DNA from: Telmatactis stephensoni
Lineage: Eukaryota > Cnidaria > Anthozoa > Actiniaria > Isophelliidae
Length of the DNA stretch: 64,000 nucleotides
Assembly: GCA_029948255.1 (NCBI GenBank)
Contig: JALIZF010001812.1
Coordinates: forward strand, 496,001 to 560,000
Direction of reading: 5' to 3'
Shown here in pieces: positions 11,035-23,187 of the stretch (position 1 is the first letter of the stretch; each line of letters starts with the position of its first letter). The notes beneath the pieces were generated by a model. The model saw only the letters and a list, made by a program, of their open reading frames with translations, made no database searches and was not told where the DNA came from. The translations under genes and the position numbers were made by a program.

Positions 11035-14000
11035 CTGTGGAAAGAAAATATGTTAAGATTGAATCCTCTAAACATGAGTGTTCAATATAATGGTTTCTCT
11101 CTATAAAAACTTGTTCACTGTAATGTGCAAGGATAATAGACTACTTTCAATAAGTTAGTTGAGTAATTACACCCAAAGCAATTCAAAATAAGGCTCTGCT
11201 CTAACAATGAACAAATCATAATTAGCATTCTCCCCCCCCCCCCCCCTCCACCCAAAGCCTCAACTCTACCCCAATGTTCACTATCACTCAGCCAATAAAT
11301 CCAAGTATTCATTCACAAGCATGACTACTTCTTCTTCAGGCTATGCAGTAAGTATAAGGAGTTTCAAATGGTTCCAGCAAAAAAGTCAGTCTCACAAAAT
11401 TGTAGTCAAATTTTGCAGGTAGCATTTAAAGTCTTGCTTTTTTGCAAAATCTGTCAGTCTCAATTTTGAGAACAAAAGAAATTGTTGAAAAGTTGGGCTA
11501 AAAAATATGCCTTGTCTTTGGTCTCATAAAGTCTTGCCTTGTTCATTGAACACCCCGACAAGAACCCTTCTTCCACAGCAAAATAAACATAAGCAATACA
11601 TACTAGTAACTAGTACTATAACTATAACTGTTATACAGTGGCTTTCGAGTGGAATACTGTGGAATATCCCAGAAGTGACTTGTATTTTCTAGTATACATG
11701 AGCCTTTAGGCAAGCATGTATACAAAGAAAATATCAAGCTACGAGTGTGATATCCTATGGTATGCCAAGAGAAACCATTGTATAACTATTTTATCTCACA
11801 TCATAGAAAATACAGCCAATTACCACAATGTCCTCATGGAAAGAGACAGTTGAATACTGCCAAATATACAACAGCTTTCCCACTCTCTGATTGGCTGTAT
11901 TTTCCATGGTGTGGGATGAATGTCCATACTGTACCTTGATCAATTCATCTTTGTCTTCCTTCTCTGGCTTCTGATCTTTGATGATCACTGGCTCCTCAAC
12001 ATCTTCTAGAATTCCTTCTTCATCTTTCTTATACTCTGTTGCCTTGACAGGAGTATTTAGCCACTTAACACGGTTTCGATATGTATTTGCACGACCTGTA
12101 GAGTGGGATCGCTGTGGCTGTTTGTCTGAGTCTGGAGTAAAGAAAAGCTGTGCACGCGTTGATGTGGTTGTTGCTGGTGATGTCACATCTCTTGCTTTAT
12201 GCTTGTCACCAATAAATATCTCAGGGTTTTTGTACACGTATCCTGTTCTGTACCCCTGTTGACAAACAAAATGTACAATATTCAGGTTTGAATAATTGGG
12301 AGAGTATTTTAATATACTGTAACTACCCTTGGACAGGATAAAACAATTTTTTTCAAGGGATTTGTTGTTGACAGGAGACCTATCATAATGGATTGTTGTC
12401 CAACACAGAAAGGTGGCCATTGTTATACAGAAGTTATCATTGTGGAGAGGTGGTAATTGTAGAGAGGTAGTTATTGTAGAGGCGGTCATTGCAGAGAGGT
12501 GGTCATTGTAAAGAAGTGGTCATTGTACAGAGGTAGGTGGTCATTGTAGAGAGGTGGTCATTGTACAGAAGTGGTCATTGTACAGAGGAGGTCATTGTAC
12601 AGAGGAGGTCATTGTACAGAGGTGGTCATTGTACAGAGGTGGTCATTGTACTCTAGGTGGTCATTGTACAGAGGTGGTCATGGTGATCATTGTACAAAAG
12701 TGGTCATTGTACAGAGGTGGTCATTGTACAGAGGTGGTCATTGTACAGAGGTGGTCATTGTACAGAGGTGATCATTGTACAGAGGTGATCATTGTACAGA
12801 GGTGGTCATGGTGATCATTGTACAGAGGTGGTCATTGTAGAGAGGTGGTCATTGTACAGAAGTGGTCATTGTACAGAGGAGGTCATTGTACAGAGGAGGT
12901 CATTGTACAGAGGTGGTCATTGTACAGAGGTGGTCATTGTACTCTAGGTGGTCATTGTACAGAGGTGGTCATGGTGATCATTGTACAAAAGTGGTCATTG
13001 TACAGAGGTGGTCATTGTACAGAGGTGGTCATTGTACTCTAGGTGATCATTGTACAGAGGTGGTCATGGTGATCATTGTACAGAAGTGGTCATTGTACAG
13101 AGGAGGTCATTTTAGTGAGGTGAAAGAGGTGCTCATTGTATAGGGGTGGTCATTGTAAAGAGGTAGTCATTGTATAGAGGTGGTCATTGTATACATATGC
13201 ATAGCTGTCCAATCCTTGAAAATAAAATTAATACATTTAACCACTTACTCTAGAATCCAACATACGCATATACGCTTCAAACTGCAACTCTCCACGCTTC
13301 CACTGTGCCTTGCTTGTATCTATACCAGTTGTATCAGCAATATTCTTGTCTTTCTTTCTTATTTCTTCATCAATTTTGATTAGGTTATCTACTCCAGCAC
13401 TCATAGCACAGACCTGTGAATGAATTTTGTAAATAAAACAAAGTTCAAACTCATAATAATTATAAGAAAAGTAGCAGGACAGAGGCTTCATTTTCTGATC
13501 CATCCATCATTCGTGGGGAGGAGCTTTCACGAACTCATTCAGTGATTGGTTGATTTGAAAGAAGGTCTGCCCCCAAACTGATTGACAGTTCAGAAAAACC
13601 CAAAATCAAAACAACATTTGTAATTTGCTGGTCGCAATGTAACAATTTTGGCTGTAAAGAGGGAAGCTGTCATATTGATGATAAAGCTGTCAAAAATTTA
13701 GCAATAACCAATAGTCCAGATTTCGTATGAGTGTGAAAAGGCCGCAGTACGGTCATGGTGCGGTTACAGCAGAACTTTCCAATGTCTTGATAGGAAACAC
13801 AGCACTGACACGGTCACGGCACGGCACAGTCCTTTTCACACTCATACAAAATCTGCACTATCTAAGTGGCCATGATATGGCACGCAGCACAGCAACAGGC
13901 CTGTTAAAGTTATTGGGTCTTTGTAGAAATGGCCCCTGCTTGTTTGTCAATTATAGTGGCCATTCTATTGTAATAGAACTATTACCTGATATTCACATGC

Positions 14001-17000
14001 TCGGACAGTAAAAAAAGCAAGGTCAAATGCTTCTTCTATTGTCTCACCACAACAAACTATTCCATGATTTCTTAAAACCATAACCTATACAGATAACAAG
14101 ATTACAAATAAATAAAAGGTAGTATTCCATATTTTATTATTAGTTGAAGAGATCCCTGCAAAAACAGAGTAAGTGATAGCTGAACAAATCCTGGATTCTC
14201 CTTTAGAATAGAAGATCTTTGAGGAGAATCTAGAATTTGGTCGGAGATCACTTATGCTATTCTTGCACTGTCTCTTCAACTGAAGAGATACCCAGGAAAA
14301 TGGCCGAAGTGACTTTCCGACAATTTTGTCAGGTTTTCTCAAATAGTCCAAAATGGTATCAGTGGATATGGATATGATCAAAAGTCACTTGACAATTGTC
14401 AGGGTGACCATTATCTAGCAAACATTTGTAATTAATATGGTTACCCCATCCTAGCTAAGTTGTAGATAGTTAGTCTGTCAGTTTCAAAGAGAAAAGCAAA
14501 ACTTCACTAACTAAAACTCAATCAGTTCAAACTTCCTATTTACTTGACTCAAAATTCAAGTAAAATTTCTGTTTCTTAGGAGTTTGTTTGTTTAAACACC
14601 TCAAAAGATATACATGAAATTGTGAATTTATCAATGATATAAACCACACATATTTTATATACATGTAAAAAGTATAGAAAAGTATTTATTTGGCATCTTA
14701 CATTAATACTTTTGCAGCCAAAAGACAGATACCTGAACACACAGAAAACATACTTGAAATTCAATACCATTTGGTAAACTCTCGCTCATGCTAACTCAAA
14801 CTATTTTCTGTTCCCTTAGGAATTCCAGTTCACCGGTGTCCTATTGAAGTAGAAAGCTTAGCCACACAAAGAGAAGTGACAATAAAAAGCATGGTTGAGT
14901 CATCCACTGTAAAGCATGGCTCCATTAAACAATGTTTTAGTCGCTATTAAGTTAAGATTTGTTCTTTACCTTGCTGGTGTCTCCAAGGTCCTTTGCAATA
15001 GATTGCATTTCATCGTCACTTATTAGAATTCCTTGAAAATCATGGTAAGTAATTTCACCTAGCTAAAAAATCAGAAAAATACGATGAGTATAGCACTACA
15101 GACATCCATAATAATACCCAGTCCACAAGTGTTTATATTAAGTTAACCATCATATAATACACTGCTCTCATTGGCCGAAGGACACATATACTATGCATAA
15201 AGCATGTGCACACACTTTCACATTTTTGCAGCATGCATGCATATGCACATTTTCGAACTTTTGCTCAGGGTAAATGAATACTGAATGTACTTGAAACAAT
15301 GTTGCATTTTTATAAAAGAAATCGAAAACTTATAACAAAGAAGATCCTTCAACCATTTTATGAGATTCTTTTTTAATTCAAGTTTTCAGACTAAGCAACA
15401 TCATCAGGGATGTAGAAAATGTGAAAAAAATAATGAAGTTCTAATCTTCTTTGTCATAATATGAAACCAAACTACAAGAAAATGTTAGAAAACTTTTCCA
15501 CTGTGTTGTATGCAGATTTAGAGTACTTGGCAATTGATCAGAACACTTGACAGAGTTAACACCTCCTTCATGTTCTGATCAATCTCCATATGCTCTAAAT
15601 CTGTGCACAGCATGTGCCTGCAGTTTCTGTTTCTTCAGGAGCATTCTTTGTTCTTATTTCATTCCATTTCTCATGGCAACATGGAACCAACATTTTCCAA
15701 CAAATAAATCTGGCAAAATAGCTAAATCCTTCTTATTGATTATCTCCTGTAAACCCGCTTAAAATTACTTGGCTTAAATTTCAATTTAAATAGAGCAGTT
15801 TTCATGGCCGTGCACAAGTCATGGTCATAGCATGGCATAGTTACAACAGAAATTGTCAATGTTTTTATAGACACTGTGGCACTAATACAGTCATGGTATA
15901 GAGTGGCAAGTTTGCCACTCACGTGAAAACTGTTCTAATCTAATCATTAGCAATAGCATCTAAATAATAATTATTAATTCATCAGGAAATTTATGATCTA
16001 ATACTATCACAAATTGACAACCATTTTGAAGTGTCTTACAATATATACTTACCGTACTAGCTTCAAGAGTAATAGGTAGAAGTCCAAATTCAGTTGTAGC
16101 AACCTAGAAATTTATAAGCAATTTATTAAGTGTAACTGTATTGTAAATGGCCTTCTTAATCCTTTCTTAATCTCCCTGGCTAGCTAATAAATTAGGATAA
16201 TGATTGCAAACAACCAAAGAGAATACAGTTTTCTACATGTAAGAGCCAGAGTTTAATTCCCAATGACCTCGCACACATGTTTTGGCTTCTTTCTAATCTG
16301 TGCAGTTTTAATTTTAAAAAAGTTTGTACTTCACTTTCGATTCATTGGACATTGAGTAAAAATTTCTGAAATATTTATTACTCTTAGAATTAATTTTTCA
16401 TGACTATACAAATATTTTTCTTAATTTATGTATAATAATTGAAATGTTGAACAACTGTTAAAAAGAAAAAAACAAGTGATGAATGAATGAAGTAAAGAAA
16501 AAAACTGAACGGATTAAAATGATAGTGACCTAAGTAACTTTTTAAAGTGATTTTTACACTGTACTCAAATCACCCCAAAATCGAAATAAAACACTCCTTT
16601 TTATTAAACTATTAATGCTTGGTATTTCTTTTTCACAGTTTCATTCAGAAATTATTGAACTACTCACACATATTGAAATGTATTTCCTTTGGTTTCAACT
16701 TTTCTAATTACTCAAAGATAAAAATAGCTTATTGCCCTTATCATAGGGCACATGTTTCCTCAAGATATAATGGCTGACTGCCAAAAAAACATGAAGTTTG
16801 GAGCTTTTAAGAATCAATAACCTTATCTCAACACCAAAGTAAGTGTAGACATATTACGTTATGCCTCAAAAATCCTTTTCAGCAAAGTAATATTTATTGT
16901 CTAAGGCATAACTACAAAAATATTACATACACTCTATAGGTTTTGCAAGGTCAATTTTCACACTCTTGGGAGCCAAACTTGTCAACAGTCTCAAGATAAC

Positions 17001-20000
17001 AATTATTACTAAGATACAGAAATACCTTCTTTAGGAATTTTAATTGTTGTTAAGACAATGGCCTTGGATAACAAAGCTATTTCAAAAGTTTGTTTTTCAA
17101 AGTATTGTATTGTGTACTACTATTAGTGATGATATAACTATATGATAGAGTTTGTAGATGGAATAATATGAGTTTGATATGGTAGCAGCATAAATGACTG
17201 TAATCTAAATATTTATTTTAAATTGGCTTATCTCAAATTATGTAAAATTCTTAGTCTATTTTAAAAAGATATGGATAATAACATCAAAAGCAAAAAATCC
17301 CTAGATGTACTTCTTTTAAATAATAGGGCAATTTTTCTTAGGAGAAATATTCCATCTCTGGGAGAATTACCTAGTTATGTAAAATATTCCTTACTTTTAC
17401 ATAACAATTTTAATTATCAATTTCCTAGATTTTCTTTTGGTCAATTATTCTTAGAATAATAATTATTATAAAGGAAGAATCTGTGACATATTTTGCCTCA
17501 GGAAGGAATACTAAGTTATGTTAAATATTCCTTATATTTAAATGACAAATCCCAGATTTCCTTTTGTTATTAACTCTTCGAATATCAAGACAACAAAAAT
17601 GGCTCATAAGCCGAGGCAACAAGACACAAAAAGTGAGAAAAAGGCTATTTCATTCACATTTTGTTGACAGTCTAAGAAGTTAGACAGTACAAAAGATAGA
17701 TTGAAAGCAGAGAACATTAGCTTAGTATGCTAATAATAATCAGTGAAAGAGACAGCAGGGAGGTAACCACTATGGAATAGCTCTCCAATGGGTTAACCAA
17801 TCAACTGGTTTTCACACCACTGTGAACATTTTTGGGATATTTGTTTCTTTTCTGCAGCAGATATAGAAGTGCTTTTCCCACAAAAAGCAATTTTGTCATT
17901 CAAACTATGAATAAGATAAAACACATGATAGCTATTTCCATTGTATAATTGGATAAATGGTTGAACATGATGGTATTTTAACTTATAAAAATAGGAATAT
18001 TTAAGATCTGGTTGGATGAATGAATAAATGAATAAATAAATGGATGATATTTCCATTTATATCAAAACAAGATGATTAACCACGTCCCAAAAGTGCATCA
18101 AATTTTTATGATGAATATATCAATACACTTTAGAGATGTTTGAAATAAAAGAAATGTGCTTAGCTTTAAAACAACATAGATGTTATACAAATTAAGAGGA
18201 AACTTTTATCCATAATTCATCAAGTAAGAAACTTCATTTATGAGAAACATCTTATATTTTAAGTCCAAATTACCAATAATTTCCATATGAGTTTAGCATT
18301 CAAAAAACCCTCTATGTGCAATTAGATTTAGAGAGTAAAGTATGAATTATAAGACAATTATGTTTAGTATTGATTACTGGAAATGATTACAAATTATGGA
18401 CACTATATGTTTACAAAGGAACAGAAACAGCAATTTCAAGAAATAGTCAACTAAAATAGTATTAGGTTAAACTGAGATGATCTCATAAATATATTTTGGA
18501 ATGTTTGACAGGAGTGAAGCTTCTTTTTGATCTCCTCAACAGGTCCCTGAACGGAATAAATATTAGCTGACGTACACTGTAGAAATGCATATATACTGTC
18601 AAGCAAATTTACTTACAAAGAGACTAGAAACACATAGTCAGACGAGAAATCAAGCAACTGGAACCAAAACAATGTTACTGTACACGAAACAACTCAAAAT
18701 GGTTAAAAATAAATTCATATAAAAAATAATCAGGAGAAAATGAGAAATATTTGAATAAGATAAATTTCTCATAAAAGTTAATAGTATTTTTCAAATGTCT
18801 GTCTGCATTCGCCAATATTTTGAATCTCAAGATTGAATGCCATAAATGTATAATTATAAAGTTAATTATGTCTACAAAGTTGCAGGTGATGCCACACAAT
18901 ATAATATAAACTTTAGTTGAAAATGTAAGGCCAGCATTCCTAGTTCTGGGATGTATTTTCAACCAATAACTGTAGTTGTGTAAAAGGAGGGAAGAAAAAT
19001 TAGGATATCTTTGCGAGATTTGCTTGACCTCAGTGAAATCAGATAAGAGAAGAATTCAAAGGCCAAACATGTAAAAGAGATGTTGAGGTTTTGTTTAAGA
19101 ACACATGAGTCAGTGATATTTTTCAAAGAAAAGAAAGAAGAGGCTTTGAATCTATTCTCTTTATTTGTTTAACTCTGCTGTGACGAGGCCTCACAGATTA
19201 CTGAAGACAATATAACTTTCAAGTGTAATATACCGTTTTGAATGTTCTAGACGGCAATGTTCTAGAAGCCAGAAAATAGCACGTTCGAACATGTAAAAAT
19301 AATATCTCTTACAAGTATTTTAGGGCTTTTTACAGAATAAGAAATCTACAAGTATAAATCGTTGTAAAAGCACAGTGTCTGGAAATTTGTCGATTTCTCA
19401 GACGCTGTTTACTCTCAACCAAGCGTGCAACAAAGTAGCTCTTACACGATGCTTTTCAAATCGATTATAAAAATATTTAATGATAATAACACAAAGCAAA
19501 AAGAAAGCATGGATACTTACCGCTGTACATGCCATTTGATGAAGGTGAATAACACATTTAATGTCTTTGCGTGCTCCGTGAATAGCAGAATGCAAGACAA
19601 GACCGGCTTTACTGATTCCAAGGCTGGTACTGCCGCCATCTACGACATTACCCTGAATATCAACTTTAACCAAGCTAGCTGCGGTAACTTCGCTGTACAA
19701 GAGGCCAAATGGGTTTAGAAGGTAATGTTCTTCTTCTCCTGATGTACGTGCCTGGGAAGAAAGGTTCAAATTAAGTTGGCACGAACAGCTTGGAAACGTG
19801 TTCAAAAACAACCCATTACATTATCCAACGCTACTATGAAATCAAATGTCACTTCGGACGCATGCGACAAAAGACACGAAAAAATCCAAGTTAAAATCAG
19901 TTATTGGAATCATCCTTGGTTGGTTTACGACAAAATTAATTTGCAGAGGATTACATGGATATTATTTTTATCGAAAAATTCTTTGAAGGTCGGCGGTCAC

Positions 20001-20553
20001 TTCGTGCCTCTTTTCTGTTGTTTATACTGAAATCCATTTGAATGGCGCGTACGTTGAGTTCAAAAAAGCCAAACAAATCTTCAAAGAAACACCCTCCCAG
20101 ACACACTATATTCTTACTACTTACTGTTATATGACCAAAGATTCCCACGCTCCATCCAAAGATCTCTACTAAACGATAAACTGAAGCAAGTTTGCAGCGT
20201 AAAAGACGCTCTTGCTTGGAGTAGTTTAGCGTATCTGAACCGCGGATATCAGCGATCGGAGTGACTACGGTTCCTCCAACACCACCACTATATGAAGGGA
20301 CCAAGAAATCCTGATAAGCACGGATACTTTCCGTGTGCTTTGGCCCATTGTGGACAAAATTCTCGACGATATCTTCCAGCTCTTCTCGTAGCACCTTGTC
20401 ATTGAGAACGAGGGAAACTCTTTGGCGTAGCTTGAGTCCTCTTACGTCGCGAACGATGTCCTCTGGCCGTTTCACCGCCTTGCTCCTCGCTGGAGCACTC
20501 AGACGCTTGGCTTTCATTTCGGTGATAGCTTTCCCTGACTTCGAGGCAGACAT
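10569..20553 (-). CDS. Adducin A (eight exons, complete)
   Basis: A complete adducin gene: membrane-skeleton protein that caps actin barbed ends and promotes spectrin-actin binding, regulated in other animals by calmodulin and kinases through its tail. Exons: 20553-20125, 19751-19521, 16103-16053, 15062-14970, 14084-13986, 13413-13249, 12255-11935, 11034-10569. All internal junctions are phase 0 with GT-AG introns. Exons 1-5 encode the aldolase-like head ([39 protein letters not shown]). Exon 6 carries [16 protein letters not shown] and exon 7 begins [13 protein letters not shown], the classic neck junction. The last exon is acidic and ends in a lysine-rich MARCKS-like segment, [18 protein letters not shown]. 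As written, the last exon is 466 nt (3n+1): the acidic frame meets TGA at 10693-10695 and the basic tail lies in another frame, joined by dropping one T in GACTGGAG. With that, the product is about 617 residues, short for the family. Confidence 0.92.
11231..11247. repeat. Poly-C run in adducin A intron 7
   Basis: A cytosine homopolymer of about 15 bases, followed by TCC. Its length is likely unreliable in sequencing. Confidence 0.6.
11935..12255 (-). CDS. Adducin A exon 7
   Basis: 107 codons beginning [13 protein letters not shown] (family GYRTGYPYR) and containing [10 protein letters not shown], the adducin neck TRWLN motif. The second half is an acidic/basic mixed linker ([21 protein letters not shown]). 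Confidence 0.92.
12410..13195. repeat. 17-bp minisatellite with ~291-bp higher-order repeat
   Basis: A tandem array of GTACAGAGGTGGTCATT (17 bp) with variants (GAAGTGG, GAGGAGG, TACTCTAGG, GGTCATGGTGATCATT). The same ordered series of variants recurs at 12541 and 12832, an offset of 291 bp, so blocks of about 17 monomers were duplicated. It lies wholly in the intron between adducin A exons 6 and 7. Reading frames through it ([16 protein letters not shown] repeats) are artefacts. Confidence 0.95.
13249..13413 (-). CDS. Adducin A exon 6
   Basis: 55 codons from [15 protein letters not shown] to [11 protein letters not shown]. It covers the head-to-neck transition; [16 protein letters not shown] aligns with the adducin W-x-x-GE-x-EFEA-MRMLD motif. 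Confidence 0.92.
13712..13860. mobile_element. 149-bp MITE, 'ATGAGTGTGAAAA' family
   Basis: Terminal inverted repeats of ~30 bp (TAGTCCAGATTTCGTATGAG... and its inverse). The interior is GC-richer, with inverted GGTCATGG/CACGGTCACGG motifs around a central T-rich segment. It lies in the intron between adducin A exons 5 and 6. Sister copies lie at 15791, 29957 (truncated), 33950 and 61558. Confidence 0.8.
13986..14084 (-). CDS. Adducin A exon 5
   Basis: 33 codons, [20 protein letters not shown] to ACEYQ. This is the strongly conserved RNHG-GET-EEAF block at the end of the head domain. Confidence 0.92.
14970..15062 (-). CDS. Adducin A exon 4
   Basis: 31 codons starting [17 protein letters not shown] and ending GDTSK before GTAAAG. 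It corresponds to the LGEVAYHDYHGIL block of adducins. Confidence 0.9.
15791..15937. mobile_element. 147-bp MITE, same family as 13712
   Basis: The ends TAGAGCAGTTTTCATG and its inverse, and the internal TTTTTATAGACACTG...GTCATGG layout, match the 13712 and 61558 copies in order and length, with heavy divergence. Confidence 0.65.
16053..16103 (-). CDS. Adducin A exon 3
   Basis: A 17-codon microexon ([17 protein letters not shown]) between acceptor TTTCTAG and donor GTAAGT. It matches the family GLLPIS-x-EAL block. Confidence 0.88.
16104..19520. other. Adducin A intron 2 (3.4 kb)
   Basis: AT-rich, with no coding similarity seen. It holds a diverged tandem pair near 17380-17410 and 17510-17590 (TATGTAAAATATTCCTTA and TATGTTAAATATTCCTTA followed by similar T-rich DNA). 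Confidence 0.6.
19521..19751 (-). CDS. Adducin A exon 2
   Basis: 77 codons, phase 0. It begins [19 protein letters not shown] and ends HLHQMACTA. It encodes the aldolase-fold strand pair with the HSAI and IHLH segments that sit where class II aldolases hold metal ligands; adducins are not known to be catalytic. Confidence 0.92.
20125..20553 (-). CDS. Adducin A exon 1
   Basis: 143 codons from ATG 20553-20551 ([19 protein letters not shown]) to donor GTAAGT. The frame is open upstream to an ATG at 20595, but the shorter start matches the SxxK-rich leader position in paralog B. It contains [17 protein letters not shown], the [14 protein letters not shown] glycine segment and [19 protein letters not shown]. 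Confidence 0.9.
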
Positions 20554-20703
20554 TGTGAAGGATCTATCGAGAAACTTGGCCAATTTTAAGGACAAGGCAA
20601 AGCTTCGACGATCACACCTTCTTGCAACGCCCTATGAGTTCGACGGAGGCAAACACCAGACATGCGTTTGAGACCCTTCGCCGATGATAACCCGCCCATC
20701 TTG

Positions 20704-20725
20704 ATTGGCTCCTCTCTGTCACGTG
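20704..20725 (-). promoter_or_regulatory. Putative adducin A promoter elements (CCAAT box, E-box)
   Basis: On the minus strand a CCAAT (20704-20708) and a palindromic CACGTG (20720-20725) lie ~150-170 bp upstream of the adducin A start codon. Short motifs occur by chance; position and pairing are the only support. Confidence 0.35.
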
Positions 20726-21655
20726 GGTTTGATCAAGGATCAAATTTACGGCAGTCTGGCTGTTTTGCGAGGACATTCTAAAATTTTTTGAAACTTTTAG
20801 AGCCAAAATTTACGAAATATCAATAAATGATACCTTCTGTGGTATTATTTTACGCTATTTTGTTTTATATTTGCTGAGTTTTGGACAAAACCTTTCAAGG
20901 GCTAAGGACAAAAGTTTTTTTGAAAAGCACGTGGCACGGGACAAACACAATGTTTAATATAACGGAGCCTAAATATAATACAAACTTTGTGGGTAAAATA
21001 AACTGCATTTCAAAGCAAAAATACTTCCAGCAAATAGAATTAGACTAAAATCAGTCCAAATTTTTCTTTGCTTGAATGTTTCAAAAAACTTCACGCACAA
21101 ATTGTTCCTTGAAACGGTTTACAGCTCCAGCAACCGCAAACAATGAAGGGACCCGGTAGGACGCGAGTCATGTGATTTGAAAGAAATATTTAAATTGAGT
21201 ACACATTACTCCACCTAAAGTAGCTGAAATCACGCTATCTCCCAAAAGGGTGTGTAATGTTTTTATTTGAAAGTTCATATTTCAATCAAAATGTATACAC
21301 CAGCCGATGTTTAATTTACCAGTTGTCTGAAAGTCCAATGTTTACAATTCGTGACGGGAATGGCGATGTACCTGCACTAGGAAGTGGTCGGTCAATTTCC
21401 TGGTCAGTTCAGGCGTACCTCTTATCAATGAAAGTAATTTCTTCCAGTCTTGGTCGGTTTTGTGCGCCGGGTGGTTGGAAATTAATAAGGCGTGTTCATG
21501 ACCACGCCCAGCCCACCTTCAATTGTTCCCCCTTAATAACCTCCCATTTTCCTGTGGAAGCTAAGACAAAAGAACTCGCTTGTCTTTTGGTGGTTTTTTT
21601 TTTCGCTTGACTATCAATTTTCCCCTGCATTCATTCAATTTTGAATGTTATTTAA

Positions 21656-21870
21656 TTTCTTTTCTTTTCTTTTCAGTTTTCTTTTCTTTTCTTTTCTTTT
21701 CTTTTCTTTTCTTTTCTTTTCTTTTCTTTTCTTTTCTTTTCTTTTCTTTCCTTTCCTTTCCTTTCTTTTCTTTTCTTTTCTTTTCCTTTCTTTTCTTTTC
21801 TTTTCCTTTCCTTTTTTTCTTTTCTTTTCTTTTCTTTTCTTTTCTTTTCTTTTCTTTTCTTTTCTTTTCT
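21656..21870. repeat. (TTTTC)n microsatellite
   Basis: About 215 bp of TTTTC repeats with interspersed TTTCC and one TTTTTTT interruption. Reading frames through it are low-complexity. Confidence 0.97.
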
Positions 21871-22027
21871 ATTTTGACAATTAATGACCAACGTCAATAA
21901 TCCCCCGTCCCTACGCCAATAGATACACTCTAATTAATGACGTTGAGATGATCAAGAAATGTACAAAAACTTGCCCGCCGAAAACCTCTATCAAGGTCAT
22001 CACGTGTGTACAAGTTGCGTATATAGT

Positions 22028-22171
22028 TTTGTTTTGTTTTTGTTTTTGTTTTTGTTTTTGTTTTTTCTTTGTTTTGTTTTGTTTTGTTTTGTTTTGTTTT
22101 GTTTTGTTTTGTTTTGTTTTGTTTTGTTTTGTTTTGTTTTGTTTTGTTTTGTTTTGTTTTGTTTTGTTTTG

Positions 22172-22202
<31 letters not shown>
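22028..22202. repeat. (TTTTG)n microsatellite
   Basis: Starts as GTTTTT hexamers (22028-22065), then pure GTTTT pentamers to 22202. It sits ~160 bp from the TTTTC array and also has the pyrimidine-rich strand on plus. Confidence 0.97.
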
Positions 22203-22525
22203 TCTGCCTAGGTATCCGTATCAATTAGTTTCCAGCTTTGATACGGAATCAATTAACTCTGCCGCCGATAGACAACTGGGAGGTTCTCCAATGTACATGT
22301 AGCTCTGCATCCTCAGTAGGGAGCGTTGCGTGACGAGACTAAACACGACTGCGAGGAGACTATCCCACGGATCGAATCTCGATTTCACACTGGTAACTGA
22401 AGTTAGTCTTATATGAAAGGAAGCACTAACAGTGGGAGTGAGGGAGGGGTCGGAGGGAGAAAACTTGGTAAGAAAAGAACGCGCGCACCGTAATCTCTCT
22501 TAGGAAGACTAGCGTTGGTCTAAAG

Positions 22526-22762
22526 GTGCATGAGAGAGCCCCAAGGGGTTCAGGCATACCCAGGGGATTTGACATAAACTCCTCTCCCTTGGGTGGGGAA
22601 TTTGACATGGTGACCAAGAGAATAAAGGAATGTACTGGTAGCAGTAGAGAATTTGACATGCATATGGTACCCGGGGGTGGGGAAATTGACTTTGGCATCA
22701 ACGAAAATGTAAGATCCCACTGGGTATCCCCGCCCCTCCCCGCCACCGGGTTTTGGCAATGA
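22526..22762. repeat. Protein-like interspersed repeat fragment
   Basis: Open for 78 codons on each strand. The plus strand reads phrases such as LGGEFDMVTKR, SREFDMHMVPGGGEIDFGINE, built on four imperfect copies of a GGGGAATTTGACATG-type DNA motif (near 22562, 22596, 22647, 22678). There is no catalytic motif. It is probably a fragment of a mobile element or an internally repeated sequence; function unknown. Confidence 0.45.
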
Positions 22763-23187
22763 CAGGTGCACTTGTCGCAACACCATGTGTATATCACTTT
22801 ACGGCCACTGCATACCTGTACATTTATCCACAAAATCTAAAACGTCACTCAAACAGCAGCAAAGTCTTTTTATTTATAACTTCTGAATAAAATGATCAAC
22901 ACTTTTGATAAAGCTGAAATATATATTATGCTAAAATTTATATATTAATTTGATAAAATTAACTTAGTCAACGTCATCAAGACTGGACCATAACTTTCAG
23001 GGAGATAACCAGACATATCCTTATAATAAAACAAAATAATTCAATATATATCCTGTTAGTTCAAAGAATTAATTGGCCATATGAATGAGAGGATCTGACG
23101 ACTGGTAGTACAAAATAAGCTACCACCTGCTCGAATGACCTTTTTCGGGACATGAACAGGTGGGAGCCATCTCTCTCACTGGCTTAT

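Noticed and set aside
12554..13143. Long plus-strand frames with [15 protein letters not shown] repeats
   Set aside because: Pure translation of the 17-bp minisatellite, open in several frames.
12410..13195. CRISPR-like array
   Set aside because: Direct repeats have no unique spacers and the genome is eukaryotic; it is a minisatellite.
21580..22302. Phenylalanine/leucine- or lysine-rich frames
   Set aside because: Translations of the TTTTC and TTTTG microsatellites.
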